From NCBI RefSeq assembly GCF_014646195.1, contig NZ_BMMZ01000006.1, positions 1-64,000 on the forward strand: a stretch of DNA of 64,000 nucleotides, given 5' to 3'. Positions 18,313 through 25,025 of this stretch are shown here, one piece after another (position 1 is the first letter of the stretch; every line of letters starts with the position of its first letter). A program made the translations under genes and the position numbers. The DNA is from Microlunatus endophyticus (GTDB lineage Bacteria > Actinomycetota > Actinomycetes > Propionibacteriales > Propionibacteriaceae). Below the pieces are notes generated by a model, which was not told where the DNA came from, made no database searches, and was given only the letters and a program-made list of their open reading frames with translations.

Positions 18313-19122
18313 TCAGAACCGCCGGTTGGCCAGCACCGGGATGATCTTGCGGACCTCGGAGACCTGACCCGGATCGATATCGGTGATCAACAACTCCGGC
18401 TCCGCCCCGGCGCCGGCGATCGCACCGCCGGACGGGTCGATCACGGCGCTATAGCCGACCCCGGTCGGCGCACTCCCGGCCTGGCGGTGTCCCTGGGTCG
18501 CGGGGTCGGCCTGTCCGGCCGCCAGGATGAAGCAGGTGCTGTCCAGCGCCCTCGCCTGGGTCAGCAGCTGCCACTGCTCGACCTTCCCGGGCCCGGCACC
18601 CCAGGACGCCGACACGATGATCACCTCGGCACCACGTTCGGCCAGGGTTTGGTAGAGGCCGGGGAAGCGTACGTCATAGCACAGGGTCAGGCCGATGCTG
18701 GTGCCGGCGACCTCGATGATCACCGGTTCGGTGCCGGCGACGACCGTGTCGGACTCGGCGAAGCCGAAGGCGTCGAACAGATGGATCTTCTGGTAACTGG
18801 CCAGCCCACCCGGCCCCGTCGCGACCAGGGTGTTGATCACCTTCTGCCGTCCGTCCGGTCCGGTCTGACCACCTGGGGTGAACATGCCTGCAACGATCGT
18901 CGGCCCGTACGTCTGGGCGATCGTCGTCAGCCGGCCGACCCATGATCCGTCGAGCGGTTCGGCGACGGTGTCCAGGCGATTTCCGAAGGCGCACATCATG
19001 GCCTCGGGGAAGATCACCAGTTCGGCACCCCGCTCGGCAGCCCGCCGGGTGGAGTCCTCGACCAGGTCCAGGTTGGCCTGCGGATCGGCGGTGCTGGTCA
19101 GTTGGGCGAGCGCAACGCGCAT
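18313..19122 (-). CDS. Carbon-nitrogen hydrolase (nitrilase superfamily)
   Basis: A 269-residue cytoplasmic amidohydrolase. The catalytic triad is visible: E40 in FPEAMM, K112 in YQKIHLFDAFG and C148 in LCYDVRFP. The pattern is close to Nit2/omega-amidase-type enzymes, which hydrolyse omega-amides such as 2-oxoglutaramate, but other amides are possible. Its ATG shares one base with the serB stop (TGATG), giving tight translational coupling in a pirin-serB-nitrilase operon. Family call is secure; the substrate is inferred. Confidence 0.9.
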   Translation of the reverse strand: MRVALAQLTSTADPQANLDLVEDSTRRAAERGAELVIFPEAMMCAFGNRLDTVAEPLDGSWVGRLTTIAQTYGPTIVAGMFTPGGQTGPDGRQKVINTLVATGPGGLASYQKIHLFDAFGFAESDTVVAGTEPVIIEVAGTSIGLTLCYDVRFPGLYQTLAERGAEVIIVSASWGAGPGKVEQWQLLTQARALDSTCFILAAGQADPATQGHRQAGSAPTGVGYSAVIDPSGGAIAGAGAEPELLITDIDPGQVSEVRKIIPVLANRRF

Positions 19123-20297
19123 CAGGCCACTTCTCCTTTGTCGACGTCGGTGCCGCGCAGTCCGAGCATGAACAAGATCGCATCCAGATACGGGACCGAG
19201 ACCGTGACCGCAGCCTGTTCGCGGACGGCGGGTTTCGCATTGAATGCGATGCCCATCCCTGCTGCGGCCAGCATGTCCAGATCATTGGCGCCGTCCCCGA
19301 CCGCGACGGTCTGGGACAGCGGAACCCCTTCCACGGCGGCGATCTCGGCGAGCAGCGCGGCCTTGCGGGCACGGTCCACGACTCCTCCCAGGACCTCGCC
19401 GGTCAGCCGGCCGTCGATGATCTGCAGAGTGTTGCCGAATGCATGATCGAGATCGAGTTGCTGTTGCAGCCACTCGGTGAAGACCGTGAATCCGCCGCTG
19501 ACGATCGCGACCGCGAAACCCAACCGCTTCAGCGTCCGAACGAAAGTCCGGGCGCCGGGGGTGAATTCGATCCGTCCCTGCACCCGCGCGATGGCGACCT
19601 GGTCGAGCCCGCGCAGCAGCCGGACCCGTTCGCGCAAGGAGCCCTCGAAATCGAGCTCGCCGCGCATCGCCCGCTCGGTGATCCCGGCCACCTGGTCCGA
19701 GCAGCCGGCCTCCTCGGCCAGCAGGTCGATCATCTCGTTCCTGATCAAGGTCGAGTCGACGTCCATCACGACCAGCCGTTTGGCCCGGCGCTCCAGACCT
19801 CCTGCCTGGACAGCGATGTCGATCTGTTGATCACGGGCGATCTGCAGCAGTTGCCGGCGTAACCGGTCAAGATCACCGGCGATCACCGAGAAGTCGTAGG
19901 CCGTCACCGGCTCAGTGGCCAGCCGCAGGATCCGGTCCACGGTGCCACCGGTGTCGGCGACCGCACCCGCGACCGCGGCCAGGGCCTCCGGGCTGAGCCG
20001 CTCGCCCAGCACGGTGATCGCCTGCCGCGGCAGCATCGAACGTTGCGAGGTGGATTCGACGTGCTCGAATTCGACCGACAACGCGTTGGTGTGGCCCCAG
20101 TAGAGGATGTCGCGCACCAACCCGGAGTCGGCGCCGTCGATCCGGGCCAGCACGTCCAGGGTGAGCCGCTCGCGGACCACTAGCTGTTCCATGTCCTCCA
20201 CGGCAGCACCGGCATCGGCCAGCAGGGTCAGCAGCCCGTGGATCACCCGAGGCCGGTCCCGGCCGGAGACCCTGATCAACAACGGCACCGCGCTCAT
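19122..20297 (-). CDS. serB: Phosphoserine phosphatase with N-terminal ACT region
   Basis: A 391-residue HAD phosphatase that converts phosphoserine to serine. Residues 1-160 form two ACT-like domains (IRVSGRDRPRVIHGLLTLLA at the start), the expected site of serine feedback. The catalytic core starts at VVMDVDSTLIRNEMID with nucleophile D179 and acid D181, followed by VSGGFTVF and VGDGANDLDMLAAAG. This is the SerB2 architecture found in actinobacteria. The gene overlaps its upstream neighbour, the pirin gene, by four bases and its downstream neighbour by one. Confidence 0.95.
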   Translation of the reverse strand: MSAVPLLIRVSGRDRPRVIHGLLTLLADAGAAVEDMEQLVVRERLTLDVLARIDGADSGLVRDILYWGHTNALSVEFEHVESTSQRSMLPRQAITVLGERLSPEALAAVAGAVADTGGTVDRILRLATEPVTAYDFSVIAGDLDRLRRQLLQIARDQQIDIAVQAGGLERRAKRLVVMDVDSTLIRNEMIDLLAEEAGCSDQVAGITERAMRGELDFEGSLRERVRLLRGLDQVAIARVQGRIEFTPGARTFVRTLKRLGFAVAIVSGGFTVFTEWLQQQLDLDHAFGNTLQIIDGRLTGEVLGGVVDRARKAALLAEIAAVEGVPLSQTVAVGDGANDLDMLAAAGMGIAFNAKPAVREQAAVTVSVPYLDAILFMLGLRGTDVDKGEVA

Positions 20298-21049
20298 CCG
20301 GCCAGCTCCCAGGCCAGCAGTTCACAGTCGGTTGCCGCGGTGATCGTCAGCGGCTGGGCTTCGGTGATCCGTACGGCATCGCCCTCGGCCAACGCGCCCA
20401 CCGCCTCGACCTCCACCGCACCACGAGCGACGTACAAGTGCACACGGCCTCCGTCGACCGGCAGCGTCCGGCTGAGGCCCGGCGCCATGATCGTCGACCA
20501 CAGCGTCGATCCGCGACTCTTGATCGTGATCGCGGCGTCCGCGCGGGATCCCGACGCCACCGGCACCCACTCGGCTGAGAGTGCAGCCGCCGGCACGTCG
20601 TGCTGGTCATAGGAAGGATCCAGCCCGGATTCGTCCGGCAAAATCCACATCTGGAGATAGTTGGCCGGCTGCACCACCCGGTCGGGCTCGATCCGCCAGC
20701 CGTCGGTGCCGCGGTAGGCGTCATTGCGTTCGGAGTGCAGGATCCCGCTGCCGGCGCTCATCCGCTGTGCCAGACCTGGATAGACGATCCCCGAATGGCC
20801 GCGAGAGTCCTGGTGCACCAGTGCTCCGGACAGCACCCAGGTGACGATCTCCGCCTCGGCGTGCGGGTGCGTGTCGAATCCGGCCCCGGCGCCGACCAAC
20901 TCGTGGTTGTGCACCACCAATGGACCGAAACCGACATTGTCCGGGTCGTAGTGCGGGCCGAAGGAGAAACTGCTCGCCGACCGCAACCAGTCGGTACGGG
21001 TCTCGAAGCGGCCGTCCGCGCGGCGGATCTGGATCGTCGGTGCGGGCAC
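20294..21049 (-). CDS. Pirin family protein
   Basis: A 251-residue bicupin. The N-terminal cupin has the metal-binding pattern NHELVGAGAGFDTHPHAEAE and later GIVYPGLAQRMSAGSGILHSE, closest to the YhhW/pirin family. Some members act as quercetin 2,3-dioxygenases, others as redox-sensing regulators, so the role is not fixed by sequence. It is the first gene of the serB operon (ATGA overlap with serB) and diverges from the alkyltransferase-like gene. Confidence 0.88.
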   Translation of the reverse strand: MPAPTIQIRRADGRFETRTDWLRSASSFSFGPHYDPDNVGFGPLVVHNHELVGAGAGFDTHPHAEAEIVTWVLSGALVHQDSRGHSGIVYPGLAQRMSAGSGILHSERNDAYRGTDGWRIEPDRVVQPANYLQMWILPDESGLDPSYDQHDVPAAALSAEWVPVASGSRADAAITIKSRGSTLWSTIMAPGLSRTLPVDGGRVHLYVARGAVEVEAVGALAEGDAVRITEAQPLTITAATDCELLAWELAG

Positions 21050-21114
21050 GGCCCGATTCTCCCATGCGACTCCACACCCACACGCCTGCAGCCGAAGGAT
21101 GGGAGGATGAGCGC

Positions 21115-21423
21115 GTGCGCGAGGACTTCGTCGAGGCGGTGCTCAATGCGGTCGAGTCGATCCCCGCGGGCCAGGTCGCGAGCTACGGCGACATCGCCGA
21201 ATTCGTCGGAGCGGGCGGGCCACGGCAGGTAGGCAGCGTGATGTCCCACTACGGCGGCGCCGTCTGCTGGTGGCGGGTTGTCCGGGCCGACGGCAGGCCG
21301 GCTGACGGACTCCAGGAGCGGGCACTGGCGCTACTGGCCGAGGACGGGGCGCCGATCCGCAACGGCCGGGTGCTGATCCGCCAGGCCCGCTGGCAGGGTC
21401 CGCGCCGAGTTGAACCCGCCTGA
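21115..21423 (+). CDS. Alkyltransferase-like protein (ATL, MGMT family)
   Basis: A 102-residue protein of the O6-alkylguanine-DNA alkyltransferase fold. [17 protein letters not shown] is the DNA-recognition helix region. At the active site the usual PCHRV is replaced by CWWRV, so the methyl-accepting cysteine position is tryptophan. That makes it an ATL: it binds alkylated bases and recruits excision repair instead of reversing damage. I prefer the GTG at 21115, preceded by GGGAGG at 21101-21106. The upstream ATG at 21064 would leave only 14 bases to the divergent pirin start. Rv3204 occupies the same relative place in M. tuberculosis. Confidence 0.85.
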   Translation: MREDFVEAVLNAVESIPAGQVASYGDIAEFVGAGGPRQVGSVMSHYGGAVCWWRVVRADGRPADGLQERALALLAEDGAPIRNGRVLIRQARWQGPRRVEPA

Positions 21424-21599
21424 ACCCGCCTGAACGGGCACGTACGGACAAAGCTCACGTCCTGTTCCGGACACGGCCGGGTCGTCCAACCGCTGTGGGG
21501 TTCCGCCTGGTTCGATCTTGTGACAGGCTAGGCCTGCTGTTGCAAGTGCTCTGTGTCGTGGTAAGTGCTACGCCCGGTGACTTTTGCATGGGCCCCCGA

Positions 21600-21640
21600 G
21601 ACCCCGAAAGGGTCGAGACCCAACCCGGGTGGGTGCCCGG
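21600..21640 (+). promoter_or_regulatory. Structured leader of the cold-shock gene
   Basis: Upstream of cspA are two potential RNA hairpins: GACCC-CGAAA-GGGTC (21600-21614) and CCGGG-TGGGTG-CCCGG (21625-21640). The gap from the preceding gene to the cspA ATG is about 270 bases, long for this genome. Long structured leaders are a known control point for cold-shock genes; that this one works as a thermosensor is inference. Confidence 0.45.
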
Positions 21641-21695
21641 CAGCGCTGGAGTCGTGAGGTGCGGCTCTGGATGCAAGATGCTAGGAGATGTATTC

Positions 21696-21899
21696 ATGGC
21701 GCAGGGAACCGTCAAGTGGTTCAATGCCGAAAAGGGTTACGGCTTCATCGCCGTTGACGGCGGCGGCCCCGACGTATTCGTGCACTACAGCGCGATCGAA
21801 TCAACCGGCTTCCGTACCCTTGATGAGGGCCAGCGGGTGGAATTCCAGACCACCCAGGGTCCCAAGGGTCCGCAGGCCGACCAGGTCCACGCGATCTGA
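21696..21899 (+). CDS. cspA: Cold-shock domain protein
   Basis: A 67-residue single-domain cold-shock protein (OB fold) that binds single-stranded RNA and DNA. RNP1 is KGYGFIAV and RNP2 is VFVHYSAI, both complete. The ATG at 21696 is preceded by AGGAG at 21683-21687; a longer upstream frame is not protein-like. A strong terminator follows 13 bases after the stop, so it is monocistronic. Confidence 0.96.
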   Translation: MAQGTVKWFNAEKGYGFIAVDGGGPDVFVHYSAIESTGFRTLDEGQRVEFQTTQGPKGPQADQVHAI

Positions 21900-21912
21900 G
21901 CAAACCACACAC

Positions 21913-21955
21913 ACGACGAAGCCCCCGGTCACCGCAGTGCCGGGGGCTTCGTCGT
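21913..21955. terminator. Perfect 16-bp inverted repeat, probable bidirectional terminator
   Basis: Left arm 21913-21928 and right arm 21940-21955 are exact reverse complements (CGAAGCCCCCGG within the left arm), with an 11-base loop that can pair three more bases. It sits between the convergent cspA and moeZ genes, 33 bases from the moeZ stop, so it can serve both. There is no long T-tract, as is common in actinobacteria. Confidence 0.9.
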
Positions 21956-21987
21956 ACGGGCCGGGCTGATCAGTAGCAGGCCACTGA

Positions 21988-23163
21988 TCAGTAGGACGCC
22001 TGGGATGGGTCGATCTGGGAGACCCAGGCCGAGACTCCGCCGCCGACGTGCACGGCGTCCTTCAAGCCTGCACCGTGCACCAGCGCCAGCACCTCGGCCG
22101 ACCGGGTGCCGGCCTTGCAGTAGAGCACGACCTGCTTGTCCTGCGGCAGACCCGCCAGTGCGGACCCGTTCTGGAAGTCGCTCTTGGGAATCAGCACCGA
22201 ACCGGGGATGGTGTTGATCTCCCGCTCGACCGGCTCCCGGACGTCGATCAGCTCGAAGTTGCGCTCGCCCTTGTCACGGTCCTCCAACCACTCCTTGAGC
22301 TGCTGCACGCTGATCGTGTTGCCGGCAACGGCCTCGGCGGCCTCGTCGGTGATCGCACCGCAGAAGGCGTCGTAGTCGATCAGCTTCTCGATCGGGTCGG
22401 CGTTGGGATCCTTGCGCAGCTTGAGCGTCTTGTAGCTCATCTCCAGCGCGTCGTAGACCATCAGCCGGCCGAGCAGCGGCTCGCCGATGCCGGTGATCAG
22501 CTTGATCGCCTCGGTGACCATGATCGAGCCGATCGAGGCGCAGAGCACGCCGAGCACGCCGCCCTCGGCGCAGGACGGCACCATGCCGGGTGGCGGCGGG
22601 ACCGGGTAGAGGTCACGGTAGTTGGGGCCGTACTGGTCCCAGAAGACCGACACCTGGCCCTCGAACCGGAAGATCGAACCCCAGACGTACGGCTTGCCCA
22701 GCAGCACCGCCGCGTCGTTGACCAGATAGCGGGTCGCGAAGTTGTCGGTGCCGTCGACGATCAGGTCGTAGTCGGAGAAGATGTCCAGGACGTTGTCGTT
22801 GTCGAGCCGGACATCATGGGTGATCACGTTGACAAGCGGGTTGACCTCGGCGATCGACTCCTTGGCCGACTGGGCCTTGGACTTGCCGATGTCGGACTGG
22901 CCGTGGATGATCTGGCGTTGCAGATTCGACTCGTCGACGGTGTCGAATTCGACGATCCCGAGGGTGCCGACGCCGGCCGCGGCGAGGTAGAGCAGCGCCG
23001 GGCTGCCCAGGCCGCCGGCGCCGATCACCAGGACGCGCGCGTTCTTCAGGCGCTTCTGGCCGATCATGCCGACATCGGGGATGATCAGGTGGCGGCTGTA
23101 GCGCTCCACCTCTTTCTGGGTCAGCTCTTCGGCTGGTTCCACCAGCGGCGGTAGGGCCACCAT
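21988..23163 (-). CDS. moeZ: Adenylyltransferase/sulfurtransferase MoeZ
   Basis: A 391-residue fusion of a MoeB/ThiF-type E1-like adenylyltransferase and a rhodanese domain. VLVIGAGGLGSPALLYLAAA is the ATP-binding glycine loop and SNLQRQIIHG the adenylation motif. The C-terminal rhodanese active site is VLYCKAGTRS with C349. MoeZ activates the C-terminal glycine of ubiquitin-like sulfur carriers (molybdopterin, thiamine, CysO pathways) and loads sulfur. The ATG at 23163 follows a strong AGGAGG, which decides the start; a 61-residue longer frame is not conserved-looking. Matches Rv3206c in position and strand. Confidence 0.95.
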   Translation of the reverse strand: MVALPPLVEPAEELTQKEVERYSRHLIIPDVGMIGQKRLKNARVLVIGAGGLGSPALLYLAAAGVGTLGIVEFDTVDESNLQRQIIHGQSDIGKSKAQSAKESIAEVNPLVNVITHDVRLDNDNVLDIFSDYDLIVDGTDNFATRYLVNDAAVLLGKPYVWGSIFRFEGQVSVFWDQYGPNYRDLYPVPPPPGMVPSCAEGGVLGVLCASIGSIMVTEAIKLITGIGEPLLGRLMVYDALEMSYKTLKLRKDPNADPIEKLIDYDAFCGAITDEAAEAVAGNTISVQQLKEWLEDRDKGERNFELIDVREPVEREINTIPGSVLIPKSDFQNGSALAGLPQDKQVVLYCKAGTRSAEVLALVHGAGLKDAVHVGGGVSAWVSQIDPSQASY

Positions 23164-23317
23164 TCCTCCTGCAGTACGAGCGTGGGCCGCCTCATCCGGC
23201 GACCATCCGATCTTCGTTGCCAACATGCCACCGCGGACAACTATTCCGCCATCCGGACGAAGCGCCGGCCTGGGCCTGCCGTCCGCACTCCCTCGCCGCC
23301 AGTCGGTGCCCGGGCCG

Positions 23318-23401
23318 CCCGAAACTCCAGTTGTCACGGATTCCACGACCGAACCGGGCCGTATGGCCCCGAAACTCGCGTCGTCACGGCTTCCACGAGC
23401 G
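23318..23401. repeat. Two 34-base direct repeats upstream of the TetR gene
   Basis: Copy 1 is 23318-23351 and copy 2 is 23368-23401, both beginning CCCGAAACTC and containing GTCACGG and TTCCACGA. They agree at 29 of 34 bases and start 50 bases apart. They lie in the moeZ-tetR intergenic region just before the tetR promoter, so they are candidate operators. A simple local duplication is the alternative. Confidence 0.6.
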
Positions 23402-23449
23402 CCAGGGTCGGGTCCCCGTCCTGCTGACCCTCCGACCGGCGGCTCGGGC

Positions 23450-23464
23450 TATAACATTCTCCAA
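23450..23464 (+). promoter_or_regulatory. Promoter -10 element implying a leaderless tetR transcript
   Basis: TATAAC at 23450-23455 is a good -10 hexamer and ends only eight bases before the ATG at 23464. Transcription would begin at or next to the start codon, and no ribosome-binding site is present. Leaderless mRNAs are common in actinobacteria. No convincing -35 element is seen. Confidence 0.55.
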
Positions 23465-24138
23465 TGGCCACCAACATGACGCGGATGCCGCGAGAGCAGC
23501 GCCGCGCCCAGCTCCTCGACTCGGCCAGCGAAGTCTTCACCCGCAAGGGCTACCACGCTGCGGCGATGGACGACATCGCTGAGGCCGCTGGCGTGAGCAA
23601 GCCGGTGCTGTATCAACATTTCGGCTCCAAGCTCGACCTCTATCTGGCACTGCTCGACCAAGCGTGCGACCGGCTCGTCGACCTGGTCAGCGAGGCGCTC
23701 GCCTCGACCGACGACAACGCCGAGCGCGTGGTGGCGACGATGACCGCCTTCTACGACATGGTCTCCAGTGAACGGGCCGAGTTCCGGCTGATCTTCGAGT
23801 CCGACCTGACCGGTGAGGCGGCCGTCGAGGAGCGGATCTGGCGGGTCAACAACGACATCGCCGACCGGATCGCGGCCGTGATCGCCGACGACACCGGCCT
23901 GGGCTGGGACCAGTCCAAGCTGCTGGCGATCTCGCTGGTGGGGATCGGCCACGTCAGTGCTCGGTACTGGGTGACGGCCGGTCCGGTCCCGGTCGCCGAG
24001 GCCCGACAGCTGGTCAGTGACCTGGCCTGGCGCGGGATCAGCGGCTTCCCGCTGACCCAGGATGCCGAGCACCATCACGGGCATCACCCGAAGGACCGCC
24101 CGGCCGAGCACGCACCGGTCGAGCAGGAGGAATCATGA
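23464..24138 (+). CDS. TetR family transcriptional regulator
   Basis: A 224-residue regulator. The N-terminal helix-turn-helix (RRAQLLDSASEVFTRKGYHA, then MDDIAEAAGVSKPVLYQHFG) is canonical TetR. The remaining helices form a ligand-binding domain with no identifiable ligand. The C-terminal tail is His-rich (EHHHGHHPKD). It corresponds in position to Rv3208. Its stop overlaps the FHA gene start by four bases, so regulator and FHA protein are coupled. Confidence 0.92.
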   Translation: MATNMTRMPREQRRAQLLDSASEVFTRKGYHAAAMDDIAEAAGVSKPVLYQHFGSKLDLYLALLDQACDRLVDLVSEALASTDDNAERVVATMTAFYDMVSSERAEFRLIFESDLTGEAAVEERIWRVNNDIADRIAAVIADDTGLGWDQSKLLAISLVGIGHVSARYWVTAGPVPVAEARQLVSDLAWRGISGFPLTQDAEHHHGHHPKDRPAEHAPVEQEES

Positions 24139-24665
24139 CGACCCACCCCGAGGACCCAATCCAGGACAGCCCAGTCCAGGACAGCCCAATCCAGGACAGC
24201 CCAATCCAGGACAGCCCGATCGCCCGGGCGATCGCGGCGGCCAACACCTGGGGGGTCGAGTTGGCGGTCGATCCTCACTGGTACGCCGAGCAGAAGGTGG
24301 CCGATCCGCTACCGGCCGACGAGCCGCTGGTCTTCGCGCTGCGTACGCCGAACGCCCTGATCGGGCGCCGGTCCCCCAGTCAGAATCCGACTCCGGAGAT
24401 CGACTGCGGCGAGGACGGCGGCGTCAGCCGCCGGCAGGCGCAGCTGTCCACCGACGGCAAGCACTGGTGGATCGAGGATCTGGGGTCGGTCAACGGCACC
24501 TATCTGAGCACGCTGGACGACCAGGACGCCGGGGCCGGGCTGCCCCAGACGCCGCTGGAGATCGGCATCCGGCACGCGCTGCAGCCGTACGACCGGATCT
24601 ATCTCGGCGCCTGGACCCGACTCACCCTGTTGCCGCCGATGGACGCTCGGACCGAGGCGCTGTAG
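24135..24665 (+). CDS. FHA-domain protein with an N-terminal IQDSP repeat
   Basis: A 176-residue protein. Residues 8-28 hold four near-identical pentads (IQDSP, one VQDSP). A forkhead-associated domain follows: IGRRSPSQN, GVSRRQAQL and DLGSVNGTYL carry the Arg, Ser and Asn typical for phosphothreonine binding. Such domains read Ser/Thr-kinase signals, but no kinase is in the window. It is translationally coupled to the TetR gene and precedes DUF3107 by 68 bases. Confidence 0.85.
   Translation: MTTHPEDPIQDSPVQDSPIQDSPIQDSPIARAIAAANTWGVELAVDPHWYAEQKVADPLPADEPLVFALRTPNALIGRRSPSQNPTPEIDCGEDGGVSRRQAQLSTDGKHWWIEDLGSVNGTYLSTLDDQDAGAGLPQTPLEIGIRHALQPYDRIYLGAWTRLTLLPPMDARTEAL
24156..24215 (+). repeat. 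Four tandem 15-bp units in the FHA gene
   Basis: Units start at 24156, 24171, 24186 and 24201 with consensus CCAATCCAGGACAGC (one unit differs by one base). The length is a multiple of three, so copy-number change would lengthen or shorten the protein tail in frame. Confidence 0.95.
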
Positions 24666-24733
24666 CGCTTCGGCCACCAACTACGCTGATTCCCGGCCCG
24701 CAGAACGGGTCAGCCCAGGCACAGGAGGAAGTA

Positions 24734-24970
24734 GTGGAGATCAAGGTCGGCATCCAGCACATCAACCGCGAGGTCGTGTTGGAGGTCACGCAGTCCGGGG
24801 CGGAGATCGAGAAGGCGGTCAACGACGCCTTCACCTCGTCCGACCCGGCGAAGGCTGTCCTGGTCCTCACCGACGAGCACGGTCGCAAGGTTTTCATCCC
24901 GTCGGACAAGATCGGCTACGTCGACATCGGCGAGGAGAACGGCCGCCGCGTCGGTTTCGGCGCCGTCTGA
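24734..24970 (+). CDS. DUF3107 protein
   Basis: A 78-residue protein of the actinobacterial DUF3107 family (Rv3208A/TB9.4 type). It begins VEIKVGIQHINREVVLEV, and contains VFIPSDKIGYVDIG and a final GRRVGFGAV. The GTG at 24734 is preceded by AGGAGGA at 24723-24729, deciding the start. No biochemical function is established that I know of. It ends next to a palindrome and is convergent with the ABC exporter. Confidence 0.92.
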   Translation: MEIKVGIQHINREVVLEVTQSGAEIEKAVNDAFTSSDPAKAVLVLTDEHGRKVFIPSDKIGYVDIGEENGRRVGFGAV

Positions 24971-24985
24971 TCGGATCCGGGTGCT

Positions 24986-25013
24986 GAGCCTGTCGAAGCG
25001 CTTCGACGAGCTC
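24986..25013. repeat. Palindromic copy of the TTCGACnnGCTC repeat, possible terminator
   Basis: The core GTCGAAGCGCTTCGAC (24992-25007) is a perfect palindrome, extended by GAGC/GCTC arms after two mismatches. It contains the same TTCGAC/GAGC words as the repeat in adnB. It lies in the 55-base gap between convergent genes, where a hairpin could end both transcripts. Confidence 0.6.
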
Positions 25014-25025
25014 GGTGCCCGTTGT

